Source: Gordonia mangrovi (GTDB taxonomy: Bacteria; Actinomycetota; Actinomycetes; Mycobacteriales; Mycobacteriaceae). From it: a stretch of 64,000 bases of DNA. Numbering within the stretch: the stretch's first letter is position 1; the number at the start of each line of letters is the position of its first letter. Both the position numbers and the translations under genes were made by a program. Location of the stretch: assembly GCF_024734075.1 (NCBI RefSeq), contig NZ_CP102850.1:3224001-3288000 (forward strand). The letters are read 5' to 3'. Positions 43,521 to 52,373 of the stretch are shown piece by piece. A model generated the notes under the pieces. The model was not told the DNA's origin and searched no databases. It saw only the letters and a list, made by a program, of their open reading frames with translations.

Positions 43521-44555
43521 TCAGTACACAACCTTCACCGGGCTGTCTCCGACGCACATCAACTGGCACGTCAGGACGTCTCCGTTCGCGATGTCCTCTT
43601 CTTCGAGCAGATTGTTGCCCACCATCTCCACGCTGCCTTCTGTGCAGGTGGCGATGCATGTTCCACAATCACCATCGCGGCACATGTAGGGTACCTCGAT
43701 GCCGACGCTGAGCAGATGATCGACCAAGGTGACGCCCTTCGGCCATTCGATGGTGTGGACCTCACCCTCGAGCTCGACCTCGGTGGGGACCGTCTCGGCA
43801 TCTGCCGCGGCCGCGGGAGCCGGTACACGTTCAGCGAAGGGGTCGCCGGAAAGTGACGTGAAGACCTCCATATGGATCTCCGAGTGTAAGCGGCCTGAGG
43901 CAGTCCACGCGGACCGCACTGCATCCATGAAGGGGGCCGGCCCGCAGACGAACGCCTGTCGAGTCGGTGCGGAGTCGATCATGCGGCGGAGGACGTCAGG
44001 GTGTGGCAAACCTTGGAGCGATTCCAGCCAATGTCGCACAGACAAGCGCTCAGGGAATCGCTGCTCGAGTGCTTTCAGCTCGTCCGCCGCGATCACCGAT
44101 GCTTCGTCTCGATTGGCGTAGAAGAGGTCTATCGATCCGGTGCCCGCGAGGAGCACGGATTTGGCGATCGACAAAGCCGGCGTGATGCCGCTGCCGCCGG
44201 CAAACAACAGCAGGTCGTGCTCGAGCGACTTGGGCGTGAACACCCCTGCCGGTGGTTTGATCTCGATCTCGGCGCCTGCTGCGAGATTGTCGCACAACCA
44301 ATTTGAGGCGTACCCCGATGCCGTGCGCTTCACGATGACACGTGCGGGTTCGCCCGAGTGGGGCGAACTCGCGAGAGAGTAGCAGCGTGCGACCGAGCCG
44401 GTCAGGTCGCTGGGCACTCGCAACGTGAGGTATTGGCCAGGGCGGTACGCGGGAAGTAGCTCGTTCTCCTCGAAGACTATCGACACCGCGTCGGCGGTTT
44501 CGGGTACAACTTCCGCTACGCGGACCATCAGGGAATTCATCTGTGTAGTCGTCAC
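43521..44555 (-). CDS. Ferredoxin-NAD(P)H reductase with C-terminal [2Fe-2S] domain (KshB-like)
   Basis: A 344-residue oxygenase reductase. The N-terminal FAD domain has RCYSLASSP, the NAD domain has GGSGITP and VCGPAPFM, and a plant-type [2Fe-2S] domain at the C-terminus has CRDGDCGTC with a further cysteine in LTCQ. The domain order (FAD, NAD, then ferredoxin) is that of KshB and phenol/CoA-epoxidase reductases. The start is a GTG at 44555 preceded by GTGAAGT; an ATG five codons later is possible. It would pass electrons from NADH to the Rieske oxygenase at 41582 and is grouped with it by a shared upstream site. Confidence 0.9.
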   Translation of the reverse strand: MTTTQMNSLMVRVAEVVPETADAVSIVFEENELLPAYRPGQYLTLRVPSDLTGSVARCYSLASSPHSGEPARVIVKRTASGYASNWLCDNLAAGAEIEIKPPAGVFTPKSLEHDLLLFAGGSGITPALSIAKSVLLAGTGSIDLFYANRDEASVIAADELKALEQRFPERLSVRHWLESLQGLPHPDVLRRMIDSAPTRQAFVCGPAPFMDAVRSAWTASGRLHSEIHMEVFTSLSGDPFAERVPAPAAAADAETVPTEVELEGEVHTIEWPKGVTLVDHLLSVGIEVPYMCRDGDCGTCIATCTEGSVEMVGNNLLEEEDIANGDVLTCQLMCVGDSPVKVVY

Positions 44556-44591
44556 ACTTCACCACTTTCTGCGGGCCTTGCGCTATTTTAT

Positions 44592-44612
44592 ACCAGACTG
44601 GCATAGTATTTA
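44592..44612 (-). promoter_or_regulatory. Operator/promoter site before the reductase gene
   Basis: ACCAGACTGGCA (44592-44603) contains CCAG-a-CTGG, a near palindrome, and matches the site before the Rieske gene. A TATAAAA box on the minus strand at about 44586-44592 would be a -10 element. It lies about 40 bp upstream of the reductase start. Confidence 0.55.
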
Positions 44613-44737
44613 GCTACAGGTGTGAAGTGCTTCACCGCGGTGTGGTGCGGACTGGCGCAGGCCGCGTTCATCGCGGGGCCGGCCGCACATCCGAGGCGCC
44701 TGGTGGCGTCGCAATCGAGTTGAGGTGGACGAGACAG

Positions 44738-45139
44738 ATGGCATCCCAGACAGAGCCCGTGCCTACGACACGCGCGGCCGAGCAGTTCTTCGAACTCGAC
44801 CGCACCATAGACATTGAAGTCAGTGCCATGGGGCGGCTCGTCGCGGCGCTCGCCGAGGCGCTGCGCATCTGCGTGTCACTGCCACCGGGTCTGTCAGGTG
44901 ATGACATTGGTGCGGACCGGCGAATCATCGAACTTGCGTCAGCGGTGTCGGTGTGTGGGCTGCTGCAGGCAGAAGGTCCTTCCAGCGGCTGCATCTCCAC
45001 ACCGCCGGAACTGTTTCCCCGAATCGCGCAACTGTTGAACGCGGCGGCAGATGACGCGGAAGACCCTCGCGTCGCGAGAGCACTTCGCAGGGACGCGCAG
45101 CACGTACAGCACGTAGCGTTGGGGCATCGTGACGACTGA
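44738..45139 (+). CDS. Hypothetical protein
   Basis: A 133-residue protein of unknown function. The ATG at 44738 (MASQTEPVPTT) follows GAGGTGGACGAGACAG. It appears mostly helical, with a leucine/alanine-rich amphipathic stretch (MGRLVAALAEALRICVSL) and a histidine-rich C-terminus (DAQHVQHVALGHRDD). No signal peptide or known domain is recognised. It diverges from the reductase gene and is convergent with the WYL regulator, 10 bp away. Frame and composition favour this strand over an overlapping minus-strand frame. A link to the oxygenase system is possible but unsupported. Confidence 0.5.
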   Translation: MASQTEPVPTTRAAEQFFELDRTIDIEVSAMGRLVAALAEALRICVSLPPGLSGDDIGADRRIIELASAVSVCGLLQAEGPSSGCISTPPELFPRIAQLLNAAADDAEDPRVARALRRDAQHVQHVALGHRDD

Positions 45140-45148
45140 GCGCAGCTC

Positions 45149-46135
45149 TTAGCCAGAAACGGCGGCAGCGGCGTAGCGATCGGAGAGTGTCGCAAACGCC
45201 TTGGCCAGTTCGGGTGGGCCGACCACCTCCATCGGCACCTCGAACCTCCCGAAGGAAGCAGCGAGGGCGCCCCATGACCACGAACCTGCCTCGAGGATGC
45301 ATCTGTCATCGGTGAGGGCGCGAGCCGAGCCGTCGCCGGCGAAGGGGAGCACTGAGCGAACAGGCATGTCGAGGATGACCGACCCGCGACATGGCCATTC
45401 GTTGACATCTGAGCCTTTGAATCGTGCCGAGACAAACTCATTGAGGTCGCCGCCGGGTACTTCGCGGGGTGTGAAACCCGGACCAGTCGGAATCCGAGGT
45501 GTGATTCGGTCGACGCTGAACAGTCGCCAGTCTTTGCGCTCGAGATCCCACGCGACGAGGTACCACTTTCCGTGCGCGGTGACGATGTGGTGCGGCTCTA
45601 CTCGGCGCGGCGGAACAATTATGTCTGATGGCTGCGGTTCTCCGCGGGGCGCGTAGTCGAAGCGCAGGACCTCCCTGACTCGGATGGTGTTGGCCAGACT
45701 GATCAGCAGCTCTGCTGACACGGTCATGGGTTGGCCGTGACCTGCAGTCGAAGGGACGGAAACGATATCGAGCGAATCGAGGCGATGGCGCAGTCGCGAC
45801 GGCATGACCTGACGGATGGTGGCCAGTGCCCGGATCGCGGCGTCCTCGATACCGACACCCGAAGTGGTGACGGTCTGCAAGGCGACTGCCACCGCCACTG
45901 CCTGGTCGTCTTCGAAGAGCAGCGGGGGGAGTTCGCTTCCAGCCTGTAGGCGGTAGCCACCATCTGGGCCCATGGTGGCGTGGATGCTGTATCCCATCTC
46001 CCGAAGCCGGTCGATGTCTCGCCGGACGGTCCGGGCACTGATGCTGAGTCGACTGGCGAGAAGAGACCCCGGCCATGCGCGCTGGGTCTGAAGCAGCGAC
46101 AAAAGACTGAGGAGCCGGGTGGTCGTGTTCGACAT
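45149..46135 (-). CDS. WYL-domain (YafY/DeoR-type) transcriptional regulator
   Basis: A 328-residue regulator with an N-terminal HTH_11 winged helix (SLLQTQRAWPGSLLASRLSISARTVRRDIDRLREMGY) at residues about 10-55, and a WYL domain around GKWYLVAWDLERKDWRLFSVDRI (about 195-220). A C-terminal extension (WCX type) ends near the C-terminus. WYL regulators bind small ligands or nucleic acid through this domain. The gene diverges from a VOC-fold protein gene, which is the likely target. The upstream ribosome binding site is weak. Confidence 0.87.
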   Translation of the reverse strand: MSNTTTRLLSLLSLLQTQRAWPGSLLASRLSISARTVRRDIDRLREMGYSIHATMGPDGGYRLQAGSELPPLLFEDDQAVAVAVALQTVTTSGVGIEDAAIRALATIRQVMPSRLRHRLDSLDIVSVPSTAGHGQPMTVSAELLISLANTIRVREVLRFDYAPRGEPQPSDIIVPPRRVEPHHIVTAHGKWYLVAWDLERKDWRLFSVDRITPRIPTGPGFTPREVPGGDLNEFVSARFKGSDVNEWPCRGSVILDMPVRSVLPFAGDGSARALTDDRCILEAGSWSWGALAASFGRFEVPMEVVGPPELAKAFATLSDRYAAAAVSG

Positions 46136-46235
46136 TGTCCGAGACTAGGCGACTTGTAGGACATGAACTGACCTATACGGGCAGGACCCTTGAGTCGTCG
46201 GGCCGAAGGGGTCCGACACGATCAAGGAGTACGAG

Positions 46236-46691
46236 ATGACGATCCGGACGACCACCCACCTGAACTTCCGCGGCGACGCCCGAGCGGCGCTGGAGTTCTA
46301 CAGCTCGGTGTTCGGTGGACACCTCACGATCAACACCTACGCCGATGTCGGCATGCCGGCCGACGTGCCCGGGTCGGACAAGGTCGTTTTTGGGCTCGTC
46401 ACAGCCGAGAACGGGTTCAGCATCATGGGTTACGACATTCCAGGCGAGACCAATGGTTCGATCGCCGGCGGCGGTTCGACTCGTCGGGAGAACAACACGA
46501 CGGTGACCGACCAGGCCATGTTCGTGTCGCTCGGTGCGGACTCCCTCGAAGAGTTGCAAACGTTCTGGGATCTCCTCGTGGTCGAGGCCACGATCGTCGA
46601 ACCGCTCGCGGCATCGGCATGGAGCGCCGGATTCGGCATGCTGACCGATCGTTTCGGCGTCACCTGGAGCGCCAGCGTCACCGCTGCCTGA
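46236..46691 (+). CDS. VOC/PhnB-like glyoxalase-fold protein
   Basis: A 151-residue protein of the PhnB-like vicinal-oxygen-chelate group (pattern LNFRGDARAALEFYSSVFGG and ... WSAGFGMLTDRFGVTWSASV). These are often annotated as glyoxalase or 3-demethylubiquinone methyltransferase-like. Metal ligands are not obvious: the first beta-strand histidine (THLNFRG) is present. AAGGAGTACGAG precedes the ATG. WYL regulators and PhnB-like genes are commonly paired in actinobacteria, and the divergent arrangement here suggests direct control. Function unknown. Confidence 0.85.
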   Translation: MTIRTTTHLNFRGDARAALEFYSSVFGGHLTINTYADVGMPADVPGSDKVVFGLVTAENGFSIMGYDIPGETNGSIAGGGSTRRENNTTVTDQAMFVSLGADSLEELQTFWDLLVVEATIVEPLAASAWSAGFGMLTDRFGVTWSASVTAA

Positions 46692-46710
46692 GAACCGCAC
46701 CGTGACAGTC

Positions 46711-46743
46711 ACTCCCCGGGCGCATGCAACGTGCCCGGGGAGT
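46711..46743. terminator. Terminator between VOC and CoA-transferase genes
   Basis: ACTCCCCGGGC (46711-46721) pairs with GCCCGGGGAGT (46733-46743) around an 11-base loop, about 20 bp after the VOC gene stop and in a convergent gap. Confidence 0.7.
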
Positions 46744-46807
46744 TTCCGGCGTACGACGTCCCGAGGTGAGGGCACTGCTCACGTGGCAGTGTCGCCTCCC
46801 CGTCCGC

Positions 46808-48061
46808 CTACAGCTCCTTCGCCGCCACCAGCAGCTGTTCGCGATGATCGGGATGACTGATGGCGATCATCTCCCGGGCCCGTTCGCGCGCTGTCTTGCC
46901 GCGCAGGTCGGCGATCCCGAACTCGGTGACCACGTACTGAACGAGACTGCGCGGCACGGTGACCAGGCCCCGGTCGATCACGGGCACGATCTTGGGTGCG
47001 CCGCGATTGGTGGTACTGGGCAGGGCGATGACGCTCTTGTGACCGGGCAGTTGCGCTCCCATCATGAAATCGACGCTGCCGCCGATGCCGCCGGCCTGTC
47101 CGGTGCCCACGACTTCGGAGTTGAGTTGGCCGTAGAGGTCGACCTCGAGGGTCGAGTTGATCGAGACCAGCGACGAGCGTTGCGCGAGCGCAGGTAGCGA
47201 GTGGGTGTTGAGGGTGTGCTGCATCGACACCCGGGGATTGTGGTCCATCCAGCGGTAGAGGTCGGTGGTGCCCATGATCTCGCCGACGATGGCGGCGGGC
47301 CCGTCGTCCACACAGCATCCGGCTTCGATGAGCGCACGACCGCCATCGGTGAAGATCGAAGTGAGCAACAGGTCGCGTCGTCCGGCTTCGGCGAGCGCGG
47401 CGAGCACCGATTCGGGGATCGTGCCGACACCGGCTTGCACCGTCGCGCCGTCCGGGATGAGGTCGGCGACATGGCCGGCGATCGTGGCACTGCGATCGTC
47501 GGGTGTGCGATGTGGGAACGCGTGAAGCGGTGAGGCGTGCTCGACCAGGAAGTCGATCTCCGAGGAGTGGATCAAGGTGTCGCCGGTGGTGTAGGGCATC
47601 TCTGAATTAAGTTGCGCAATAACCACTTTCGCCATTTGGGTGAGGAGTCGGGTCATGCTGGAGCTGATGCCGACGCTGTGGTTGCCGTCGGCATCGGCCG
47701 GCGACACCTGGATCAGGCACACATCGAATTCGCGGGCCGCCGCGTAGTGGTAAGTCTGCACCCACGTCAGCGGGAGGAAGTCGACGTTCGGGCCCAGACC
47801 GACGTCACCCAGCAGTGTCTGCGGCATGAACCAGGTCTGCAGTTCGATCTCGTTGCCGAGGTGGGGAGTCAGCGCCTGGTAGCCCTTGATCAGCATGCCG
47901 CTGACCAGTGTGATCGGTGCGGCCTGCTCGCATCGGCGGGCCAGCGCTTCGAGCAATGCGACGGGCTCGGCGCTGAGGCTGGTGGTCGCCACCGTCATGC
48001 CCGGCCGAACTACCGACAGAGCTTCATCGGCCGAGACCACGCTCGGTGTACGTGTCGTCAT
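46808..48061 (-). CDS. Acetyl-CoA hydrolase/transferase (family I, 4-hydroxybutyrate CoA-transferase-like)
   Basis: A 417-residue two-domain acetyl-CoA hydrolase/transferase. Signatures include QAGVGTIPESVL, the catalytic-region VVGEIMGTTDL, SLVSINSTLEVDLYGQLNSE and VVTEFGIADLRGKTARERAREMI. It would exchange CoA between an acyl-CoA and acetate or another acid, or hydrolyse it. The ATG at 48061 overlaps the stop of the upstream ACAD by one base (TGATG), so the genes are coupled. It is the last of three minus-strand genes after AtuA and the ACAD. Confidence 0.9.
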   Translation of the reverse strand: MTTRTPSVVSADEALSVVRPGMTVATTSLSAEPVALLEALARRCEQAAPITLVSGMLIKGYQALTPHLGNEIELQTWFMPQTLLGDVGLGPNVDFLPLTWVQTYHYAAAREFDVCLIQVSPADADGNHSVGISSSMTRLLTQMAKVVIAQLNSEMPYTTGDTLIHSSEIDFLVEHASPLHAFPHRTPDDRSATIAGHVADLIPDGATVQAGVGTIPESVLAALAEAGRRDLLLTSIFTDGGRALIEAGCCVDDGPAAIVGEIMGTTDLYRWMDHNPRVSMQHTLNTHSLPALAQRSSLVSINSTLEVDLYGQLNSEVVGTGQAGGIGGSVDFMMGAQLPGHKSVIALPSTTNRGAPKIVPVIDRGLVTVPRSLVQYVVTEFGIADLRGKTARERAREMIAISHPDHREQLLVAAKEL

Positions 48062-49242
48062 CAGTAGCTCTTTTCCAGGCCGAGGACTCGCTCGGCGATG
48101 TAGTTGAGCACCATCTGGTTGTTCACCGGTGCGATCCGCTGGAGTCGGACCTCGGTCCAGTGCCGGCCGATGTGGTACTCGCGGGCGAACGAGAACCCGC
48201 CGAAGGTCTGCATGGCGTCGTCCGCGGTCTTCCAGGCCGCCTCGGTGGTCAGGTACTTGGCGGAGTTCGCCAGCGTTCCAATGCTTCCTGCGCCCTGTGC
48301 GGTACACGCGTCGACGGCTGCCTGCAACACCTGTCCGGCGGCCAGCAACTGGAGATAGTCGGCCGCCAGCGGGTGCTGCACCGCCTGGTTCTTTCCGATC
48401 GGACGGCCGAACACGACGCGCTCGGAGGCGTAGCGGGTGGCGGCCTCCAGGCACCAGCGCCCGATGCCCATCGCGACCGACGACAGGTAGAGGCGTTCGG
48501 CGTTGAGGCTGTGCAGCAGGTGGTAGAAGCCTTGACCGACCTCGCCGACCACATCGTCAGGAGAAACCTCGTGGTCGTGGAAGAACAGTTCGGACGACCC
48601 GAAGGCGTTGCGGCCGATCTTCGGGATCGTGCGCATGTCGAGGGTCGGCCGATCCAGATCGGTGACGAACAGCGTCAGGCCGTCGCCGCGCCGATCATCG
48701 GGGCCCGGCGTGGCGGTCCGGGCGAGCACCAAGACCTTCTGCGCGTACGGTGCACCGGAGTTCCACACCTTCTGCCCGTTGAGCACCCACCCGTCACCCT
48801 TGCGGGTGGCGGCCAGGCCGATCTGGGTGGTGTCGGTGCCGGCGTCGGGTTCAGTGACGCCGAAGGTGATCAGGAGACGCCCCGCGGCAACCTCGGGCAG
48901 CAAGGTCTTGCGCTGCTCCTCGGTGCCGAAAGCGAGAATCGCCGGGACAGCCAGCAGCGGTGTGTGCACGCTGGAGCAGGCATTGAGGGCGCCGCCGCTT
49001 GCTGCGACTTCCTCGAGCGCCGCGCAGAACTCGGCGATCGTGCCGCCACCGCCGCCGTACTCCTCGGGGATGAGGATGCCGAGGAATCCGGCGTCGGCGA
49101 AGGCCTGCACGAAATCGGCGGCGTATTCATGGTCGCGGTCGTGCTGTTCCCAGTACTCCGCGGGGAACTTGGAGCACAAGGCGCGCACCGCCTCGCGGAT
49201 GTCCTTGTTCGTCTCGAGGTGTGGGAAGGATCCGGACCGCAT
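48061..49242 (-). CDS. Acyl-CoA dehydrogenase
   Basis: A 393-residue ACAD with GILIPEEYGGGGGTIAEFCAALEE, the signature GVTEPDAGTDTTQIG, GQKVWNSGAPYAQ and a C-terminal GFSFAREYHIGRHWTEVRLQRIAPVNNQMVLNYIAERVLGLEKSY. The last segment has APVNNQM in place of YEGT, so the base comes from elsewhere. This type is common beside AtuA and CaiB-type genes and resembles the citronellyl/AtuD-like and methyl-branched acyl-CoA enzymes. AAGGAGATCAGCTC precedes the ATG. It follows AtuA by about 60 bp. Confidence 0.9.
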   Translation of the reverse strand: MRSGSFPHLETNKDIREAVRALCSKFPAEYWEQHDRDHEYAADFVQAFADAGFLGILIPEEYGGGGGTIAEFCAALEEVAASGGALNACSSVHTPLLAVPAILAFGTEEQRKTLLPEVAAGRLLITFGVTEPDAGTDTTQIGLAATRKGDGWVLNGQKVWNSGAPYAQKVLVLARTATPGPDDRRGDGLTLFVTDLDRPTLDMRTIPKIGRNAFGSSELFFHDHEVSPDDVVGEVGQGFYHLLHSLNAERLYLSSVAMGIGRWCLEAATRYASERVVFGRPIGKNQAVQHPLAADYLQLLAAGQVLQAAVDACTAQGAGSIGTLANSAKYLTTEAAWKTADDAMQTFGGFSFAREYHIGRHWTEVRLQRIAPVNNQMVLNYIAERVLGLEKSY

Positions 49243-49300
49243 GAGCTGATCTCCTTGTTGTCGTGCTGTTGGATGAGTGGGGATGAACGCCGGTCGACCG

Positions 49301-51154
49301 TCAGCCGGTGACCGCCGCGTTCTGGGCGATGTCCAGGCCGATGGACTTGTTTGCGTTTCCGCCGGTCGGACCGAGTAGGCGAGCGGGAACCACGACGATT
49401 CGGGACCCGAGGTACTCGCCGAGCCCCTTCGCTTGGTTGTCGATGTTGGTGCTCGATGCGGCGCCGTCTTCGAGCCATCCGTGCACCACGAAGTTGATCC
49501 CGAGGATGCCGGGCATCACGTGGCGGTCGATCTTCATGCCGGCGGTCTCGGGAACGAGCGAGGAGAACAGCTCCACGGTCAGCTCCCTGCGCAGCCACTC
49601 GAAGCTCTCGGCATCGCGCGCCCACACACCGATGTTCGCCAGGCCGGCCTTGTCGCCGGAGCGGGTGCCGAAGTGGTCACTCAGATGGATCTCGACGAGT
49701 CCTTCGGTCGGGCTCTGGGCAACCGAGGCGGCATCTTCGGCGGCCAGGGCAGGAGGCTTGGTCGCCGACGTGAACGCAGGCCAGTCGACGTGCTCTCCGT
49801 CGTCATCGGCGGTCAGATGGACGCGGGCCTCGACTCGGTGTTTGTGGATCAGACACGGCCACTGGACTGCGGCACTCCGTTCTGATTGGGGCGGCCCGGC
49901 GAAGTAGCAGCCGGGGATGCTGGACACGCCGAGTTGGGTGATGGCGCCGGTGAACGCACGACGACCGACCGCTGCGGCATTCGTCGACCGGGCGGTGATG
50001 ACCAGCCATGCGGTGGCATCGGCGATGGTTCCGTGTTCGGGATCTTTCGGTCCGATCACTGTCCAGCGGTAGCTGTCGAGCTCGTCGATCTTCGGCATGA
50101 GGGCGTCGATCTGGGCGCCGAGCCACGTCAACTTCTCATCGACGCGCAGACCCGTCAGGCCGATGGTGATCGAGTTGCGGTACCCGCCGTCGAAACACAC
50201 CGAGAGCTTCGCGGTGTCCGTCGGTGCATACCCGGTGGCGCCGAAGATCCGGACGGCGTCCGGTCCGGCTGCTTCGAGCTGGACCGTGCGCAGATCGCCG
50301 ATGACATCAGGATTGTGATACAGCGGTCCCGAAACCTCGTAGAGCAGTTGGGATTTCACCGTGTCGATGGTCATCGCCCCGGCGTCGGGCTTCGACTTCG
50401 TGATGATTGAGGTGCCGTCGTCGAAGAGTTCGGCAATCGGCATGGGCGGGATGCCCATCGCCGGTTCCTCATAGAAGAACGAGTAGTTGCCACCGGTGAC
50501 CTGGCCGCCGCACTCGATGGCATGCCCGGCCCACAATGCGCCCGCGAGACGATCGAAGTCGTCTGCCTTCCATCCGAAGTGATGGGCAGCCGGGCCGATC
50601 ACCAATGATGCATCGGTGACGCGCGGGCAGATCACGATGTCGGCACCGCCGCGAAGGGCGGCGGCGATCGGCCAGGCGCCGAGATAGGCGTTGGCGGCCA
50701 GCACGCTGTCCGGCTCCACCGGTAGATCGGTGCCGGTGTCGATGTTGCGCAGCGATTGCGGGTCGTCGGAGACCAGGCGGGGGATATCGCCGAGCACGTC
50801 GTCGCCGGTGATCGCGGCGACGGTCAGGTTCACGCCCAACTCGTCGCAGAGTTCGCGCACCGCGTCGGCGCACCCGAGGGGATCGAGGCCACCGGCGTTG
50901 CACACCAGTTTCACGCCGTCGTCGGCGATGCGGGGCAGGACCGAACGCAACTGGCCGACGAACCCGGCTGCGTATGCCGGCCGACCGGCGCGCTGGTTCT
51001 TTCGGAGGATCAGCATGGTCAGTTCGGCGAGGTAGTCGCCGGTCAGGTAGTCCACACCGGCGTCGAGCAGTTCGCTGATGCTGTCGTGTCTGTCGCCGTA
51101 GAAGCCCGAGAAGTTCCCGATTCGTAGGCCACCACGCGTTGCTTCCGCTGCCAT
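49301..51154 (-). CDS. atuA: Acyclic terpene utilization AtuA-family protein (fused form)
   Basis: A 617-residue protein of the AtuA family. Residues about 1-470 form the AtuA core (GGLRIGNFSGFYGDRHDSISELLDAGVDYLTGDYLAELTM..., VCNAGGLDPLGCA). A C-terminal region (about 515-617) beginning LVEIHLSDHFGTRSGDKAGLANIGVWARD matches the small ferredoxin-fold domain that other species encode as a separate gene. In Pseudomonas AtuA belongs to citronellol and geraniol degradation, but its reaction is unknown. No geranyl-CoA carboxylase subunits are seen nearby, so terpene use here is not established. AAGGAGCGGCCTG precedes the ATG. Confidence 0.88.
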   Translation of the reverse strand: MAAEATRGGLRIGNFSGFYGDRHDSISELLDAGVDYLTGDYLAELTMLILRKNQRAGRPAYAAGFVGQLRSVLPRIADDGVKLVCNAGGLDPLGCADAVRELCDELGVNLTVAAITGDDVLGDIPRLVSDDPQSLRNIDTGTDLPVEPDSVLAANAYLGAWPIAAALRGGADIVICPRVTDASLVIGPAAHHFGWKADDFDRLAGALWAGHAIECGGQVTGGNYSFFYEEPAMGIPPMPIAELFDDGTSIITKSKPDAGAMTIDTVKSQLLYEVSGPLYHNPDVIGDLRTVQLEAAGPDAVRIFGATGYAPTDTAKLSVCFDGGYRNSITIGLTGLRVDEKLTWLGAQIDALMPKIDELDSYRWTVIGPKDPEHGTIADATAWLVITARSTNAAAVGRRAFTGAITQLGVSSIPGCYFAGPPQSERSAAVQWPCLIHKHRVEARVHLTADDDGEHVDWPAFTSATKPPALAAEDAASVAQSPTEGLVEIHLSDHFGTRSGDKAGLANIGVWARDAESFEWLRRELTVELFSSLVPETAGMKIDRHVMPGILGINFVVHGWLEDGAASSTNIDNQAKGLGEYLGSRIVVVPARLLGPTGGNANKSIGLDIAQNAAVTG

Positions 51155-51171
51155 CAGGCCGCTCCTTCGCC

Positions 51172-51189
51172 TATTTACTGTAATAAATA
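51172..51189. promoter_or_regulatory. Candidate GntR operator before atuA: TATTTA-ctgtaa-TAAATA
   Basis: A perfect inverted repeat with 6-bp arms (51172-51177 and 51184-51189) and a 6-base spacer CTGTAA. It lies 18 bp upstream of the AtuA start and 150 bp before the GntR gene. The same site in opposite orientation occurs at 52261-52278. Confidence 0.7.
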
Positions 51190-51338
51190 TAGGGGAACGC
51201 TACTTCTCGATCGCTCCGTGGTCAAGAGCGCTCGGGCAGCGGATTGTGGGCCACACCGCTTCTGCACTGTCGTTCCGGCGAAATCTCGTGCAATGATTGG
51301 TCAAAGAACAGGCACAGCTACGAGCGGAGGGGAGCACG

Positions 51339-52085
51339 ATGGCTGCGGCCCCCGGACGTCCTCGGCGCGGCATGAAGCTCGCAGAGCAGTTGGCGCACGA
51401 GATCGTCACCGACATCTCGCGCTCGGGTCTGCAGCCCGGAGATCGGCTTCCCTCCGAGGTCGTGATGGCCCAAGAGCAGGGTGTCAGCCGCACGACCTTG
51501 CGTGAGGCGTTGCGCATCCTCGAGGTGCACGGACTGATCCGCGTCCGATCGGGGCCGAAGGGCGGCCCGGAGCTGACCGAGCTGACCTCGCGCGACTTCG
51601 CGCGTATGGCCACCCTGCATTTCCATATGGCCGGTGTGAGCTACCGCCAGCTCGGCGAGGCGCGCGTCGTGTTGGAGCCACGGATGGCGCAGCTGGCGGC
51701 GCACCGTCGAACCGACGAACAACTCGCTTCGCTCGAGGCCAATCTGGTCAGGCATGAGCAGGCGCGGTCGACCGACGAGCTTGTCCACTACGCGCACGAA
51801 TTCCACGAACTCGTTTCTGATATCGGCGGTAGGCACAACCGGGTGCTGTCGTTGATGACGACCTCGCTCGGGGGGCTCTTCGACGTCTACGGTGACCGCG
51901 CCGGCGACCCGGGTGTGATGCGGTCGACCGTCGATGTACACCGAGGTATTGCCGAGGCGATCGCGGCAGGTGACGAGACGCTCGCGTCGGAGCTCATGAG
52001 CAAACACATGCACGAGAGCATCGAGACCTTTGGTCGTGAGTTTCCGGCGATGGTCGACAATCCGGTGTCCTGGCTGTCTGAATAG
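51339..52085 (+). CDS. GntR/FadR-subfamily transcriptional regulator
   Basis: A 248-residue regulator with an N-terminal winged helix (LPSEVVMAQEQGVSRTTLREALRILEVHGLIRV, residues about 30-65) and a helical FCD domain with histidines in HYAHEFHELVSDI, VDVHRGIAEAI and KHMHESIETF. The ATG at 51339 follows GGAGGGGAGCACG and is preferred over an in-frame codon at 51297. The gene is bracketed by two matching TATTTA-n6-TARATW sites, one before AtuA and one before the crotonase operon. It should therefore be the regulator of this divergent island, probably responding to an acyl-CoA. Confidence 0.92.
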   Translation: MAAAPGRPRRGMKLAEQLAHEIVTDISRSGLQPGDRLPSEVVMAQEQGVSRTTLREALRILEVHGLIRVRSGPKGGPELTELTSRDFARMATLHFHMAGVSYRQLGEARVVLEPRMAQLAAHRRTDEQLASLEANLVRHEQARSTDELVHYAHEFHELVSDIGGRHNRVLSLMTTSLGGLFDVYGDRAGDPGVMRSTVDVHRGIAEAIAAGDETLASELMSKHMHESIETFGREFPAMVDNPVSWLSE

Positions 52086-52260
52086 CCGATAGGGATCACT
52101 TCGGCGGCCCGTGGTCAGGGCTGCCGGACAGTGCCGCGGGGTCGCTGCGACGCGGCGTCTCGCCGTGCGCAACCTGTGTGAATTTAATCCAGTGGTTCCC
52201 TCCTGCGTGCCTTCTTGCTCGGAGTCGCTTCTTGGCGTCGTCGTACGGGCTTGACTTATG

Positions 52261-52278
52261 TATTTATTACAGTAGATT
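52261..52278. promoter_or_regulatory. Candidate GntR operator before crotonase operon: TATTTA-ttacag-TAGATT
   Basis: The site is the reverse complement of the one at 51172, including the spacer (TTACAG against CTGTAA), with two changes in the right arm. It lies about 96 bp upstream of the crotonase start at 52374 and after the GntR gene. Confidence 0.65.
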
Positions 52279-52373
52279 ACTGGATGTAACCGCGGTCACG
52301 TTCGAGTCCATCGGTGACTCTCGGTCCGCGCCTCCGCTGGTGAACGACACCGGCCGTTGTGGAAGGCGAGAGC

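Noticed and set aside
44668..45441. 257-codon minus-strand frame overlapping the hypothetical gene and the WYL regulator end
   Set aside because: Its composition (Ser-, Ala- and Arg-rich) is that of a shadow frame, and it overlaps the end of the well-supported WYL gene.
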